A DNA stretch of 64,000 bases from Hyposmocoma kahamanoa (GCF_003589595.1 NW_020653750.1:2972167-3036166); one strand, 5' to 3'; positions 11,596 through 22,832 are shown, numbered from the stretch's first letter. The notes: generated from the letters alone by a model not told the origin. Translations and numbers: made by a program.

Positions 11596-13175
11596 CTAAA
11601 TTATATAAATACTATTACAGTAAATCCTGTCCTGCAAGTAGTTAGAAGCGCATTCTATGAATAGAGCCTCCTTTATAGCAATCTTTGGAGGTAATCGCTT
11701 ACAGCCTGCATTAAGAACATGATATAAGAAAGGATGGAAACGAGAAGTAGCAGATACGAAAGTACCCTCAGCATCCACAAAAATTCGTTGTTCCGGCTTA
11801 GCAACGAATTTGCGTTTCATCACGTTATCTGATTCCTGTACCTGGTCTTTATCTTTTGCAGGGGTACTTACAAACGTATTTGGAGATAGAAATATATCAT
11901 AAACTAGGACAAACTGAGGTTCTGAATTATTTAAGATTTCGTTTGGTGTCTGTCTTATTACCATTTCCTTCCAAGCCTTAAATCCGATTACATCCGAAGG
12001 CTCGTCAGAGAAATTCTTAGGATGATTTGGTGTAATATTCATGTCAGTTGCAATTCCTTGAGTGACAGAAGCGCTTGAACTAGCTGTTTTCGTTTTGATA
12101 GTTGTTGCATTCACTGCACTCTGTATCATTTGGTACAAGTTTTGTTTGCTATCACCGGTGGTGTTATCGTTATCAATGCTAATATTAATGTTAACGTTAA
12201 CATCTCTTTTGATAAGTACAATATTTGATGTAGTTAAGTCTGCATCAGCAGACACTTCGGGTTCATTCTTTTTAACCAGAGAAGAAGATTTAGGGATGCT
12301 AATAATATGATCTTTAGATATTTTACTTTTCAGGTTATTCAAATCGGCGTTTGGAAGATCGGAAGTCATAAAGATGGTAGGTGTTTCGGTCATGTTCTCT
12401 TTAGTTACATTGAACGACTGTACACTACATGACATTATTTTGGATATTATTGCTTTAGTTTCATGCATAAAGTTTGATAGCAGCGAGTGAAGTATTACAA
12501 ATAGACGTTCATCTTCGCCTACTTTATTTAGAATTTCATCAAACTCTTCCGGCTTTACACCATCGTTATGTAGTCTTAAAATATCCGCAACCCGTGAATC
12601 AAATTTTTGAGTCATGTATTGGGTGTAAGACACAGGCAAATCCAGAGCTATTCCCCCATGTTGCCATACAGAATAAACTCTGGCATAGAAGGGTATAAAA
12701 GACATAGGAATGCTCCTCCACAAATATTTCAATGGAGTTTGGGCCATATATTTACTCAACAGCATTAAAGTCGTATTCACGTTTGGATATCTCTTGTGAA
12801 ATTCTCTAATCTCCCGCTTATTAAATTCTTCATAAAATTTGTTAGAGTGGTAAGCATAAAGTCTATCGTATTTAGAACGTTTAAGCGAAATACTGTTAGG
12901 TGAAAATGAATCATCGATTAAAAAATATACGTTAATGCGTAAATTAGGGTATTGGATAGCTATTGCACCAAGATATTCAGAATAGATCATGAAAGGAACT
13001 AGAGCGCCCCGGGGGATCACATGGTGGTAGAATACGTCATTCGCTGGTTTAGAATCGTTATTGCACTTGAGGACGATGTAAGTTTGATGTTTGAATGCAA
13101 TCATGCCTATAGCGTAGAAGACTAGGAAAGAGACTCCCAGCAGAATAAAAGTCATCCAGCATGTTGACAAATATT
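11596..13175 (-). CDS. A4GALT/GT32-like type II membrane protein with lost DXD, exon 2 (minus-strand member of pair)
   Basis: Main exon of a 582-aa protein, joined to exon 1 (13706-13874) at acceptor GTTTTTTGTTTACAG. The intron is phase 1 and the split codon becomes GAA (Glu57). Residues about 58-84 form one hydrophobic membrane segment (WMTFILLGVSFLVFYAIGM). The lumenal part aligns by eye with alpha-1,4-galactosyltransferases: a strand like LRINVYFLIDD, then PNVNTTLMLLSKYMAQTPL, then ARVYSVWQHGGIALDLPV, where the family has a WxxGGxYLDxD-type motif. The second aspartate is replaced by proline, so catalysis as a normal metal-dependent transferase is unlikely. A Ser/Thr/Asn-rich, low-complexity segment with many N-glycosylation sequons follows, then a conserved-looking C-terminus (SATSRFHPFLYHVLNAGCKR). 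Divergent relative of the gene at 15727-17551. Function unknown: a pseudoenzyme or a changed specificity are both possible. Confidence 0.85.
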
Positions 13176-13705
13176 CTGTAAACAAAAAACCGAATGTGGT
13201 ATCACATTGCACTAATATAATAATAATATAATAAGGTATCTAAAGTGATGTAGCGCATTATTTTAAGACAAGCGCTCATGAAAATAATTCACTTAAACCT
13301 AATTTTGTGCTTACAGACTTAATAGTACAGGTGCTCAGCAGAAATACATCGAAAAACACTTCTGGGTTCTGTTGTTGAAGACGCCGCAGTCTTGAAAAAA
13401 GTCGGACGATTTGCTTTTTCCAACCGTAATAATATTAACGCTAGGCATATTATGGCTATTATTTTTTTTATTTCATTTTACTTGTGATCAGATTTGCAGT
13501 TTAAAAAATGATAGGTCGTATAGTTTAACTTGTGCATGAGTGTATTCTGTGAATGCACAGTACCCCGTTCAAGGGAATGCTTTCCAATTGTAGACCTACA
13601 TTATAAAAATAATAATAACGCACAATTCAACATAGCCCCGCACTAGGGAAAACCTGTGTCGCGGGTGCCATGGACACACACATAGACAATGATTATAATA
13701 ATTAC
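13176..13705 (-). other. Intron 1 of the minus-strand GT32-like gene
   Basis: Bounded by a GTAATT donor after 13706 and a TTTACAG acceptor ending at 13176. It is a 530-nt phase-1 intron at the same protein position as the 100-nt intron of the paired gene. No feature recognised inside. Confidence 0.8.
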
Positions 13706-13874
13706 CAGGGAACCGATCCAACAGTGAACGTTTCGTTTCAGTTGAAGATGGGCGGCTGGACAGGCTCCAGAGCGCTGAGAAACTTCTTGGTCGAGGCACC
13801 CCATCTCCCGCGCCGGCCACCATGAGCAGTGGAAACTGCTCGTCACGTTTTGTTTCTGGAGGGCTTTCCGCCAT
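13706..13874 (-). CDS. GT32-like pseudo-glycosyltransferase, exon 1 (cytosolic tail, minus-strand member)
   Basis: ATG at 13874 on the minus strand opens 56 codons plus one base before the donor (CCTG then GTAATT). The tail reads MAESPPETKRDEQFPLLMV at its start and SLLDRFP at its end. E-Q-F-P-L-L fits the E/D-x-x-x-L-L/I acidic dileucine sorting pattern and matches E-Q-H-P-L-L at nearly the same place in the divergent neighbour. Tail, single membrane segment and lumenal domain together give the type II topology usual for Golgi glycosyltransferases. Gene starts face each other across about 1.85 kb, so a shared regulatory region is possible. This start is preferred because it gives the matching motif and intron phase. 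A longer frame upstream lacks support. Confidence 0.8.
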
Positions 13875-15726
13875 CTCGTATACTTACTTAGGCAATAATG
13901 CGAGTACACTCTTCTAAAATATCAAATATAAAATGCCTTATTCATTCAAATTTAATGGTAGCACTTAATCATGATAAATGCTAAGTTATGGAATAAAAAA
14001 AGAGACTAACTGTATGTAACTTCAAGGTCGAGTCCAATTGAAACAAAGTTAAAGGTTAAGTCGCAGAGTGAAATACTTTCGACCTATACAATAATAACAT
14101 TACTGCACTTTCAATATTCAATATTTACCTGTTTTTTGAAACCACTTTATACACTTTAATTCTGTATAGAATATATTTAAAAGATATGCATTGACTTTTG
14201 TAATAATTTGCTGTAAATTTTTGCTTTTTAATTCCAATTTCAAACTAAAACGTCACAATGCTATTATTTTCTTTTACCGTAGATTGATTTCTTTAAAAGA
14301 TTCCTGTAAAGAAATTCTTATATTTATTAGTTGAAGTAAAAAACTTTACAACTACTTTACTTTTTAAATGCTGGATTCAATGATCTTATTAAACAAAAGT
14401 TCAAATTGGTATTCTTATATTATAGGTTTTTTGAGTTAGGAATTCTACATAAGTGCTCAAAAACTCTACAAAAAATATTTATGACTAAATGTTTATTATT
14501 GTTTTGTTTTCATAAATGTACCTTGACTAATTTTCGTCAACTCAGCAGCAGTTGTAAACACTCACAAGACGTGAGGCCGATACGTGCGACCAATTGATGT
14601 TGAATCAACAATTTAACCCGGAAAGTAAAATACACATCGTAACAAAATGAACTTCCAAGCGGTTATTGTATAATAAAGTCAGCTTGTTTCCACAGTTACA
14701 CCGTATACTGTTAACACGCGCGACACTTTTGTTTATTATTTTATAATGTTAAGTTGAAAATAAAGTGAAAATATTTCATACTTCAGAGGTAATTAATTAT
14801 GTTCTACTTGCTGTGCATAAACATCACCATTCTTTTATGAAAATAACATTGTTCACATAATATCAGTATCACCAATAATATGTCCGTTTTCGTATCGCAT
14901 TTAGCTACATAATCATTTTTGCAAGTTTTATTTGCATGTAATATCAAAATACTTATAGTACGATTTTTATCAGAATGTTCTCCATTTGAATGTGAAATAA
15001 GAGCTACATTACACATATGAATTAGCGTGTGGTTTTTTGCTTTAATTTTCGAAAGAAATCTCTATGAAATGTCGTCTAGTCTACTTTGCATCGTGTAATT
15101 TTGATAGATGTCGGAAAATTTTCAGTGAAAAGTCAATTGACACATGAATTTCTAATTTTATCGAGATTTCCGAATTGTTTTTATTTTTTGTTAAGTTTGT
15201 TTTGAGTGCTTGACTTAATACATTTCCTTCGGGAAGATATTGGTTTTTGTTAGGTATTGTCATCGTTTGTTTTATTAATGCATTTTTTTACCTTACCTAC
15301 TGATTTATTTACGAGATAGTAATATTCATATACATCGTGATTGCCTTCATACTACTCGTTGGTATAATAATATTCTCATTCATCTTAATTATCCTTGCAT
15401 GACTTTATAGTAGGTACACCCAGATAGGTTTTAGGCCAAAGGGAATATATAGGTATTGTTACAATCCCTTACATTTCTGACATAAAAACTTAATCTACTT
15501 TTAGTTTTAAATAATTTTGTGACTTCTTAAATTTGGTTTTAAAAGGCAGCACTACTATTCGAAAATGGGATACAAATTCCACCAGACACAAGATAACATT
15601 AGGTCCAAATTTATAAGCCGCTATGCGATTAGTATCATACATTATTTTAATCTTCAGAATTATTAAATCTGAAACATGTAGTAAACTGTTTAAGGTTTTT
15701 CTTTCCAGTAAATCACATGGCAAGTG
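13875..15726. promoter_or_regulatory. Head-to-head intergenic region between the two GT32-like genes
   Basis: This 1.85-kb AT-rich interval separates the translation starts of two divergently transcribed, related genes, so it must hold both promoters and could act as a bidirectional control region. No unambiguous TATA or initiator could be assigned by eye. Frames within it (for example 14804-15016 and 15081-15263 on the minus strand, and 15490-15753) show no domain or splice evidence and are not called. Confidence 0.5.
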
Positions 15727-15886
15727 ATGAGTGAAGCATATAGAGAGCAGCATCCGCTCCTGTGCGACGAATTTTCCGAAGAAGAACAGTACGGACCCGA
15801 CTACCCGCGTCGGTGCCGACAGGCGTATCGTGGCTGGGCCCGAAACAACATAAAAGGTGCAGCTACTATCATCACTCGGTGGCCGG
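15727..15886 (+). CDS. GT32-like pseudo-glycosyltransferase, exon 1 (cytosolic tail, plus-strand member)
   Basis: ATG at 15727 (preceded by an in-frame GTG that is not needed) opens 53 codons plus one base, ending at donor CCGG then GTAAAT. The tail starts MSEAYREQHPLLCDEFSEE and ends TIITRWP. E-Q-H-P-L-L fits an acidic dileucine sorting motif and parallels E-Q-F-P-L-L in the divergent gene. The following acidic run (EFSEEEQYGPD) may add to the sorting signal. The intron is only 100 nt (15887-15986), phase 1, identical in phase and protein position to the neighbour's, which is strong evidence that the two genes arose by duplication. Confidence 0.8.
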
Positions 15887-15986
15887 GTAAATATTTATTT
15901 CGCTACTTACTTTCAGTGTAAAGCAAAATTTTAAATACGGACCGTAATATTAATCGGAATGCTCACATTTTTTTCTGTCTTTACAG

Positions 15987-17551
15987 ATCATTGGTCGGCT
16001 ACACTCACTTACTGGTGGATAGGTCTCAGCATGATAGCCGTAACGATTTTTGTCATTTATAACGGTGTGATAGCTTTCGCTTTGTTGCCTCCCAACAACC
16101 TTAGACCTGCTAGACCAAGAACATTGAACAAAATAGAAAGTACAATATACAATAACCATTCCACTCTGCCCAATATCTTTTTGCATGTGTTTGTTAATTC
16201 AAACGACAAAGTAGATTTAAACAAGTACATGCCTTACTTAGAAATAATTTCTGAAAAACATCACAATTTCAATTACAATTTCATTATACTCATCAACGAT
16301 ACAACTACTATCACAAATGTACATAGCGCTGAAGTAAATAATGAGATTGCTTTCAATTCTTTATGGGCTAAAGAACATATTTATGAAAACCCAAAAACTA
16401 ATAAAGGTAACATTAAAATCAAATATACCTCATTATCTAAATATTTAGATGAATCTCCTTTAAAGAATGATTGGAAGATTCTTCCATATCATTTCATTGA
16501 ATTTCTTGTAAGAGCCATTTCTGTTTGGGACAAGGGAGGAATTGCAGTTAATCCTATAATCCTAACACCAAGATCTCTTCACGTTGTTTACATAGAAAAA
16601 TTGAAAGCTATCTTGCAAAAATATGAAAAAGTTGATGACATAAAATCAAGTGAACTAAAAATTAAAACTCCTTCATTTATGGATAAGTCTAAAAAGAAAG
16701 TGAATAATATACGAGATATAATAGACATACTAGAAGGTGAGGACAATGCATATAATAGCAATTTTACTGATGACAATTTATCCGAAACCGAAGACAGAGA
16801 AAATGTTGTCGTTGCAAAGGATGAACGTACATTGAGATCAACTGGATCTAAAGTAAAAAGTGATTTCGCAGAGTCAGTTCATTACTCAGTAATTCATAAC
16901 AAAATGCAGTCTCTGTCAAAAATTAATGACACTGAACACTTAGGAGAAAAGCAGTATTTTGAAAGCCTCAATAAACATCATGAATCCCAGAATTCTAAGA
17001 ATGTTCATGAAAATCACAATGCATTACAACTTCAACCAATTGATATAAACGATCCTTCGAAATTTAGTTTATTGCCATTGTTTCTGGAATTTCTTTTTCA
17101 CGACAAAACCAAATTTCGCAAGCTTCACATGCCTCCAGAGAACATCACAAGGCACCGCAAAAGTGTTCTACCTATCATCGAGCATCTTAAACAAAACATA
17201 ACTGCTACTGAAAACAAAACCAATATTATCAACAAGACAGAAGTAAAGGACACTGGTAACTACAAGCCTATGATAATATCTGCAAAAGGTGTTGTTAGTG
17301 ACGATCTTGCCAAAAAAGGAGTAAATGGAATATTAAACAAACATGATAATAATGATTACGAACTGACTATTGATTTAGCAGGCAATATAATTGCAACGAA
17401 AACTGCCTGCCATGCTTTTATTGGTACTATTTTCAACGATGTTCACAGGACCACACAAGAAACCGTGAAAGATTTCATAATAGCTGAACTATCATATTTT
17501 TGTAAAGGACTTTTATCATCTTGTAAGGGAATCGACGTGATTTTACTTTAG
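15987..17551 (+). CDS. A4GALT/GT32-like type II membrane protein with erased DXD, exon 2 (plus-strand member of pair)
   Basis: Main exon of a 574-aa protein. Acceptor TTTTTTTCTGTCTTTACAG; the split codon becomes GAT (Asp54). A membrane segment follows at once (WWIGLSMIAVTIFVIYNGV). Lumenal landmarks in family order: LPNIFLHVFVNSNDKVDLNK, FNYNFIILIND, LSKYLDESPLKNDWKILP, then VRAISVWDKGGIAVNPIIL. In the last, both aspartates of the family's LDxD metal-binding motif are gone (AVNP). A Lys/Asp/Asn/Glu-rich low-complexity insert of roughly 200 residues follows, then a C-terminal segment (IDLAGNIIATKTACHAFIG...LSSCKGIDVIL) that lines up with the end of the minus-strand relative. Conserved fold elements without catalytic residues suggest a pseudoenzyme. 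Lies tail-to-tail with the mucin gene. Confidence 0.85.
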
Positions 17552-17602
17552 TCCATATTTGTTTAAACTTAATTTATTGTTATTTTAATTATAGATTCTT
17601 GT

Positions 17603-17608
17603 AATAAA
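17603..17608 (+). terminator. Candidate polyadenylation signal (AATAAA) of the plus-strand GT32-like gene
   Basis: AATAAA about 52 nt after the stop codon. A second AATAAA lies at 17644-17649. Either could direct 3'-end formation. Confidence 0.5.
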
Positions 17609-17990
17609 ATGTAGTAATTACCAGTTTGTGACGTGTCTCTGATAAATAAAAGAAAAACACAAATTATATTTAAAAATAATTTATTATTGAAAGTCGTGCT
17701 CGAAATATTGTTTTAAATATTATTATATTAGCTTACAATATTTTGATCACAAATTTTGTCTTAATTTTATGGCAGCATAACTATGTATTACCGTGGCTTA
17801 TAAGATGAGGAGGACTAGATAACGTCATAAATCAAAATTTTAAATGTTTCTTATTATAAAATGTTTCTTTTTTTTAATGTTTCTTATATAGTAAACGATG
17901 GCTGCAAATGTACTTTATTAATACATCGTTAAACAATACAGAGTGGCGACAAAAACTAAAGCTAAGAAATGTAAAGGACATTAAATGTAC

Positions 17991-17996
17991 TTTATT
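17991..17996 (-). terminator. Candidate polyadenylation signal (AATAAA) of the chitin-binding mucin gene
   Basis: TTTATT on the plus strand, about 118 nt downstream of the mucin stop on the minus strand. The convergent neighbour's signals at 17603-17649 leave about 340 nt between the two 3' ends. Confidence 0.4.
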
Positions 17997-18113
17997 TACA
18001 TCTTACACATATTTCCTTCTACATCGTTGGCAATTATTGCACGAATGCATATTGTTGCATAATCTTGAACTCGTTACATCTAATGTTTTGTTTTAATTAC
18101 ATCTCCTTTTCAT

Positions 18114-18383
18114 TTATGGTGCCACGTTTCTTCTCTCAATTGGTATGTCCCATCTTCCATTCCAATTATTATAAGAATGCTTGCAGTCTCTTACCTTACG
18201 TTTAAGTTCGCATCTTCTGCTAACCGACCAGTAGACATAGCCTTGTGGGCACTGGTAAATGTAGCCTCGAATTTTATCTACCTTTGATTTTTGACATTTA
18301 AGAAAAGCGGTTGAACATTCATACTTTTCGAAAGGAAAGTAACCAACTGTTGGGCATTTCAATCTTTCCTCTGTCACCACAAT
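18114..18383 (-). CDS. Multi-CBM14 mucin-like chitin-binding protein, exon 4 (C-terminal domain)
   Basis: Last exon, phase 0, acceptor ATATATTTCAG then ATTGTGGTG. Encodes residues about 1463-1551: a divergent eleventh type-2 chitin-binding domain with the cysteine order C-x(10-12)-C-x-C spacing relaxed (KCPTVGYFPFEKYECSTAF, LKCQKSK, YQCPQGYVYWSVSRRCELK, VRDC), followed by a short basic tail ending NVAP. It lacks the GFMGD...KKFYRCV consensus of the central domains, so its binding ability is uncertain. The exon is split from exon 3 by a 75-nt intron (18384-18458). Confidence 0.85.
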   Translation of the reverse strand: MVVTEERLKCPTVGYFPFEKYECSTAFLKCQKSKVDKIRGYIYQCPQGYVYWSVSRRCELKRKVRDCKHSYNNWNGRWDIPIERRNVAP

Positions 18384-18458
18384 CTGAAATATATAAAAAT
18401 GGAAAATATGTTAATCGAGAATTTTGTAAGAAAATACCCTTGAAAAGTAATTACTTAC

Positions 18459-21400
18459 AGGTTCTTTGTGCTTAGTGTCCAGACGTTTATATCTTCGCTT
18501 TTGCGCTATTTCACCATTACATTTCTTGTCTGCTTTGTCTTCTTCTACACATTTTACTTGACTTTCATCATATATTGTATTATTAGGACAATGGAACGTA
18601 GCTATGTTTGAGTCATGTGTATCATCATCTACTGTGCACTGATAGAATAGGTTGCAATACTTAGGATGTCTCTTGAAAGACGTTGGACAAACGAACAAGT
18701 TTTGGTCATCATCTGTTTCAGGACATTCTTTTTCTGAAGATGAACTGCTTTCTGTTGTGCTGTCGCTTTCTTCTGTCTGACTCTCTTCGGTCTGACTTTC
18801 CTCAGTTTGATTTTCTTCAGTTAGATTTTCATCGGTTTCATTTTCTTCAGTTTGACTTTCTTCAGTTTGACTTTCTTCAGTTTGACTTCCTTCAGTTTGA
18901 CTTTCTTCAGTTTGACTTTCTTCAGTTTCGCTCTCCGTAGTCGATTGTTGAGTAGTGCTTTCTGTTGACTGTTCTGTGGTACTCTGTTGATCATTGCTTT
19001 CCGTAGTATACGATTCTTCTGATGTTGTCTGTTGGCTTGTTGTAGATTCTTGTGTAGTCTGTTCTGTCATCTGCTGACTAGTTGTTTGCTCTTCAGTTGT
19101 TGGCTGAGTAGTAGCAGCTAGTTCTGTTGTTTGATCAGTATGTTCAGTCATTTGTTGTGTAGTGGTTTGTTCGGTAGTTTGTTCAGCACTTGTGGTTTGT
19201 TCATTTTGCGCAGTTGTGTTTTCTTGACTGCTCTCAGTAGTTTTCTTTGTGGTAGTTGATTGTTCTGTTGTGCTTTGCTCGGTAGTAAACTGTTGCGTTG
19301 TAGTTTCTTCCTGCTTAGGTTCTTCTGTCGTTGTGGATTCTTGTTCCACTGTTTCAGCTTGTGTTTGTGATCCATTGCAATCCCTTGAGGGATAAACAGA
19401 GTCTTCGTGATTGCAAGTGTCGAGAGCAGGATCCCAAATTGTACCCTCACCGCATTCAAAGTGATATACTGAGAATCTCTTGCCATCTCCGTCCCAATCA
19501 ACACATCTGTAGAATTTTTTACAATCGTCAGGATCCGCATAATATCCAGCTTCAGTACAGTTCACATTTTTATTTGCCGGTTTTTTAGATGAATTTTCTT
19601 GGGAACAATCAGATGATCCATTATTATTTTCCGTAGTACTAGATGATGATTGATCAATTGATGAGCTTGTTGTTGTTGAACTTGTAGTAGATGACGTACT
19701 ACTGTCATTTTGTTTACAAGATGGATTTGAAACATCTTGAGGATGATTACACGTTGTGATATCTTGATCCCAAATTGTTCCTTCTCCACAATCAAAGTCG
19801 TATTTGGTAAAACCACCCTTTCCATTATCAACACATCTATAAAATTTTTTACAGTCTTCGGAATTGCCGTAGTATCCTTCTTGTTCACAAGAATCGTTAT
19901 TTGTCGGTTTGGAGCTTTCAGTACCATCTCCGGAACTAGTACTAGAACTCTGGGTCGAGTCTTCATCTTGCATTGGATTCGATTGCGTATCTTGACTTTG
20001 ACAACCTTTCACCTCATTAATGTGATTGCAAGTTTCAATTTCAGAATCCCAAGCTGTGCCTTCCCCACAACTAAAGTCATATTTCGTATATCCACCATTA
20101 TCATTGTCTACACAGCGATAGAAACGTCGACAGTCGTTTGTGTTTGGATAAAACCCTTCTGAGGTGCATTCGTCATCTGAAGTTGGGGATTCGCTAGAAT
20201 TATCACTGGGATATTCATCGTCTTCTTTGTTAGGTTGTTGAGATTGCCTTATAGTAGTAGTAGATAATGATGTATCTGAAGTACCTGCCTGTTCATCGGT
20301 AGCTTGTGTTGTGGTTGTTACAGGACTATTATTATTTGGTCTACTGCAAGTAGAAAGATCATTATCATGATCACATGCTTGAATTTCTTGAACCCAAATT
20401 GTACCATCCCCACAAGAAAAATCATATTTAGTAAATCCATCTTTACCGTTATCCACACAACGGTAAAATTTCTTACAATCGTCTCGGTTAGCGTAAAATC
20501 CTTCAGACGTACACTGACCACTGGAACTTTGTGGTGGTGATTCAGTTTTCTGTGTAGTTTGCTGATTCTCCGTAGAAGATGGCATAGTAGAAACTTCATT
20601 TTCTGTGCTTCCCTCAGAAGTGGAATTAGATTGTGATTGTTGAGAGGATTTACATTGTTTACTACCACTATCATGGTTGCAACCCAATATTTCTTGATCC
20701 CAAACTGTGCCTTCACCGCATGTGAATTCATATTTAATATAACCTCCTTTTCCATTATCAACACATCTATAAAATTTTTTGCAATTATTCTTGTCTCCTA
20801 CAAATCCTTCTTGTGTACAAATGTTATTACTTGATACATAAGGTGCTTGTGTAGTAGAAGTAGTAGATGGAGACGGCTGATTGTAACCTTCATCTGTACC
20901 TTCCTCGGGCCCTTTTTCAGTTTGTGTCGTTTGACTTGTATCCACGTACTCGTCACTCATTGTTGGCTGAGTGCTTGAAGTTGGTTCTTTTTGAATATCT
21001 GATGAGCCTTCACCACCGCATTTCTCAACCGCCCATGCATGATTACAAGTGTCGATCTGCCTGTCCCATACCGTACCTTCTCCACAAGAAAATTCATATC
21101 GAGTATAGCCTCCCTTACCATTATCCACACATCGATAAAATTTTTTACAGTTATTTTTGTCTCCCATGAAACCGCTGGAATGACATTCATTACCGTCAGA
21201 TTGATCAGGGGGTCGTTTTGTTGATGTAATCTGCTCGGGTTTATTTTGATTGTTATCATTGACCGCTGGATTTTGTGTTGTCGTCGATGTCTGAGGCGGT
21301 TGTTGATTTTGATTCCCATATCCAACATCTTCCTCTTCTTCTGTAGTAGTTGTTTGCTGTTGAGTACTTAGTGTGGGTTGATTTGTAACAGTATTTTGAG

Positions 21401-22571
21401 AAGACGTTTCAGGAGCTTGACTACCACATTTTTTTACTGCCCATGCATGGTTACAAGCTTCTATTTCAGAGTCCCATACTGTTCCTTCTCCACAAGTAAA
21501 ATCATATTTAGTGTACCCACCTTTCCCGTTATCAACACATCTGTAGAATTTTTTACAATCGTTTTTGTCTCCCATGAAACCGCTTTCTGTACATTTATTT
21601 TCATTATAGTTGTTAGAGGGTGTTTGTGTGTCACTTTGTTCTGTGTCACTTTGGCCACTTTGATTTTCATCTTGAGTTGTTGGACTCTTTGAGGTGGTTT
21701 CATATTCCTGCGTTTGTGATTGACTAGCGTCTTTGGAATGGTCAATCTGTAATTGTGTCTGAATTGCTTTGTTTCCGTGATCAATTTGAGTTTGAGTTTG
21801 ACTGATAGCGGAGCCGTAACTGATTTGAGTCTGATTTTGTTTTGATTCTTCATTTTGTTTTTTATTTCTATCTCCGTAGTTAATTTGGGTTTGGTTTTGA
21901 ATAACAGATCCGTGACTTATCTGAGTTTGTGTTTGGCTGACTTTGGAACCGTAACTTAACTGTGTTTGTTGTTGAGAACTTGAAATTGAAGAATCAACAT
22001 TGTTTGATGGCTCCATAGTAGTTTCTCGAGATTTATTGTCTTCGAAATTACTCCTTCCACAACTTCTTTTTCGTACAGCCCAAGGATGATTACAACTACG
22101 TATATCGTCATCCCAAATAGTGGCTTCGCTACATGAAAATTCGTACCTTATGAAACCTCCTCGTTGATTGCCAACACATCTATAAAATTTACGACAATTT
22201 TCGCTATCACCCATGAACCCATCGGATGTACATTGATCGTTTCCTTGAGAACTTGGTTTTGTTTTTTGAGCGCTAGCAGGACCCAACAGATAACCTGAAT
22301 TTAAACTATCTGGTATTATTATAGGAGTTGTCCAGGGATAAGATGCAGGTATAGTTTCTTTTAGATGTTCATCTGGATACAGTGGTTTACTGGTACTGAT
22401 TGGTGATGGTAATTCAGTTGGAAACCACTCTTTTGGTATTTCATTTTCTTGGTATTTTGCTGTAGATGGAGATGATGAAGCATTGTCCCAACATTCAGAT
22501 CGTTTAGTGCTACGTGGGTGGTTACAGACTTCCGTTTCAGGATCATAAACGGTTCCTGGTCCACATTGAAA
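18459..22571 (-). CDS. Multi-CBM14 mucin-like chitin-binding protein, exon 3 (bulk of the protein)
   Basis: 4113-nt exon, 1371 codons, residues about 92-1462 of a 1551-aa secreted protein. It completes domain 1 (begun in exon 2) and carries nine further six-cysteine peritrophin-A/CBM14 domains. Most share the consensus EGFMGDKNDCKKFYRCVDNG, then KYDFTCGEGTVWD, then CNH. The aromatic residues at the usual sugar-stacking positions are kept. The ninth (CPTSFKRHPKYCNLFYQC) is the most divergent of these. Linkers are Ser/Thr/Gln/Glu-rich and should be heavily O-glycosylated. One N-terminal linker repeats QTQISYGS-type units, and the last long linker contains Thr-rich and about ten TEESQ units. Typical of peritrophic-matrix or cuticle mucins, in the style of Drosophila Mucin-related proteins. 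Long frames on other strands and phases here are shadows of these repeats. Confidence 0.93.
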
Positions 22572-22653
22572 CTGGAAATATTACGAAAATTAGAACCTAA
22601 TTGCATTGCAGTATTTTGTCTAAAACATGTTACTTGAAATAATTATTACTTAC

Positions 22654-22832
22654 ACGAAAGACGGTAAATTTTTGAGTCGATGACTTTACGCATCTATAAA
22701 AGGTAGCACAATTGGTTGGATCGGGCTGAAATCCTTCTCCAGAACAATAGATTGGTTCTGGTCTAGGCCCAGTGTAAAGTTTCACTATACGACCGCTAAC
22801 ACGCGGTTGGCGGATATCGTCTGCTATTGTAT
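22654..22832 (-). CDS. Multi-CBM14 mucin-like chitin-binding protein, exon 2
   Basis: 179-nt exon between acceptor TTTTAATTTCAG and donor CGT then GTAAGT. It enters in phase 1 and leaves in phase 0. Encodes TIADDIRQPRVSGRIVKLYT and the first half of chitin-binding domain 1 (YCSGEGFQPDPTNCATFYRC). The domain is completed by the start of exon 3 (FQCGPGTVYDPETEVCNHP), so the 82-nt intron (22572-22653) interrupts the domain just before its third cysteine. That is strong internal proof of the splice. Confidence 0.88.

Noticed and set aside
12062..12698. Plus-strand frames opposite the GT32-like exon
   Set aside because: Antisense shadows of the supported minus-strand exon.
13596..13909. Alternative longer minus-strand frames extending through the exon 1 donor or starting upstream
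   Set aside because: The spliced model restores the frame into exon 2 and reproduces the intron phase of the paired gene. Read-through gives no homology.
18683..21692. Many long frames on the plus strand and in other phases across the mucin gene
   Set aside because: Shadows of a strongly biased, repetitive coding exon. The cysteine pattern and splice sites fix the minus-strand frame.
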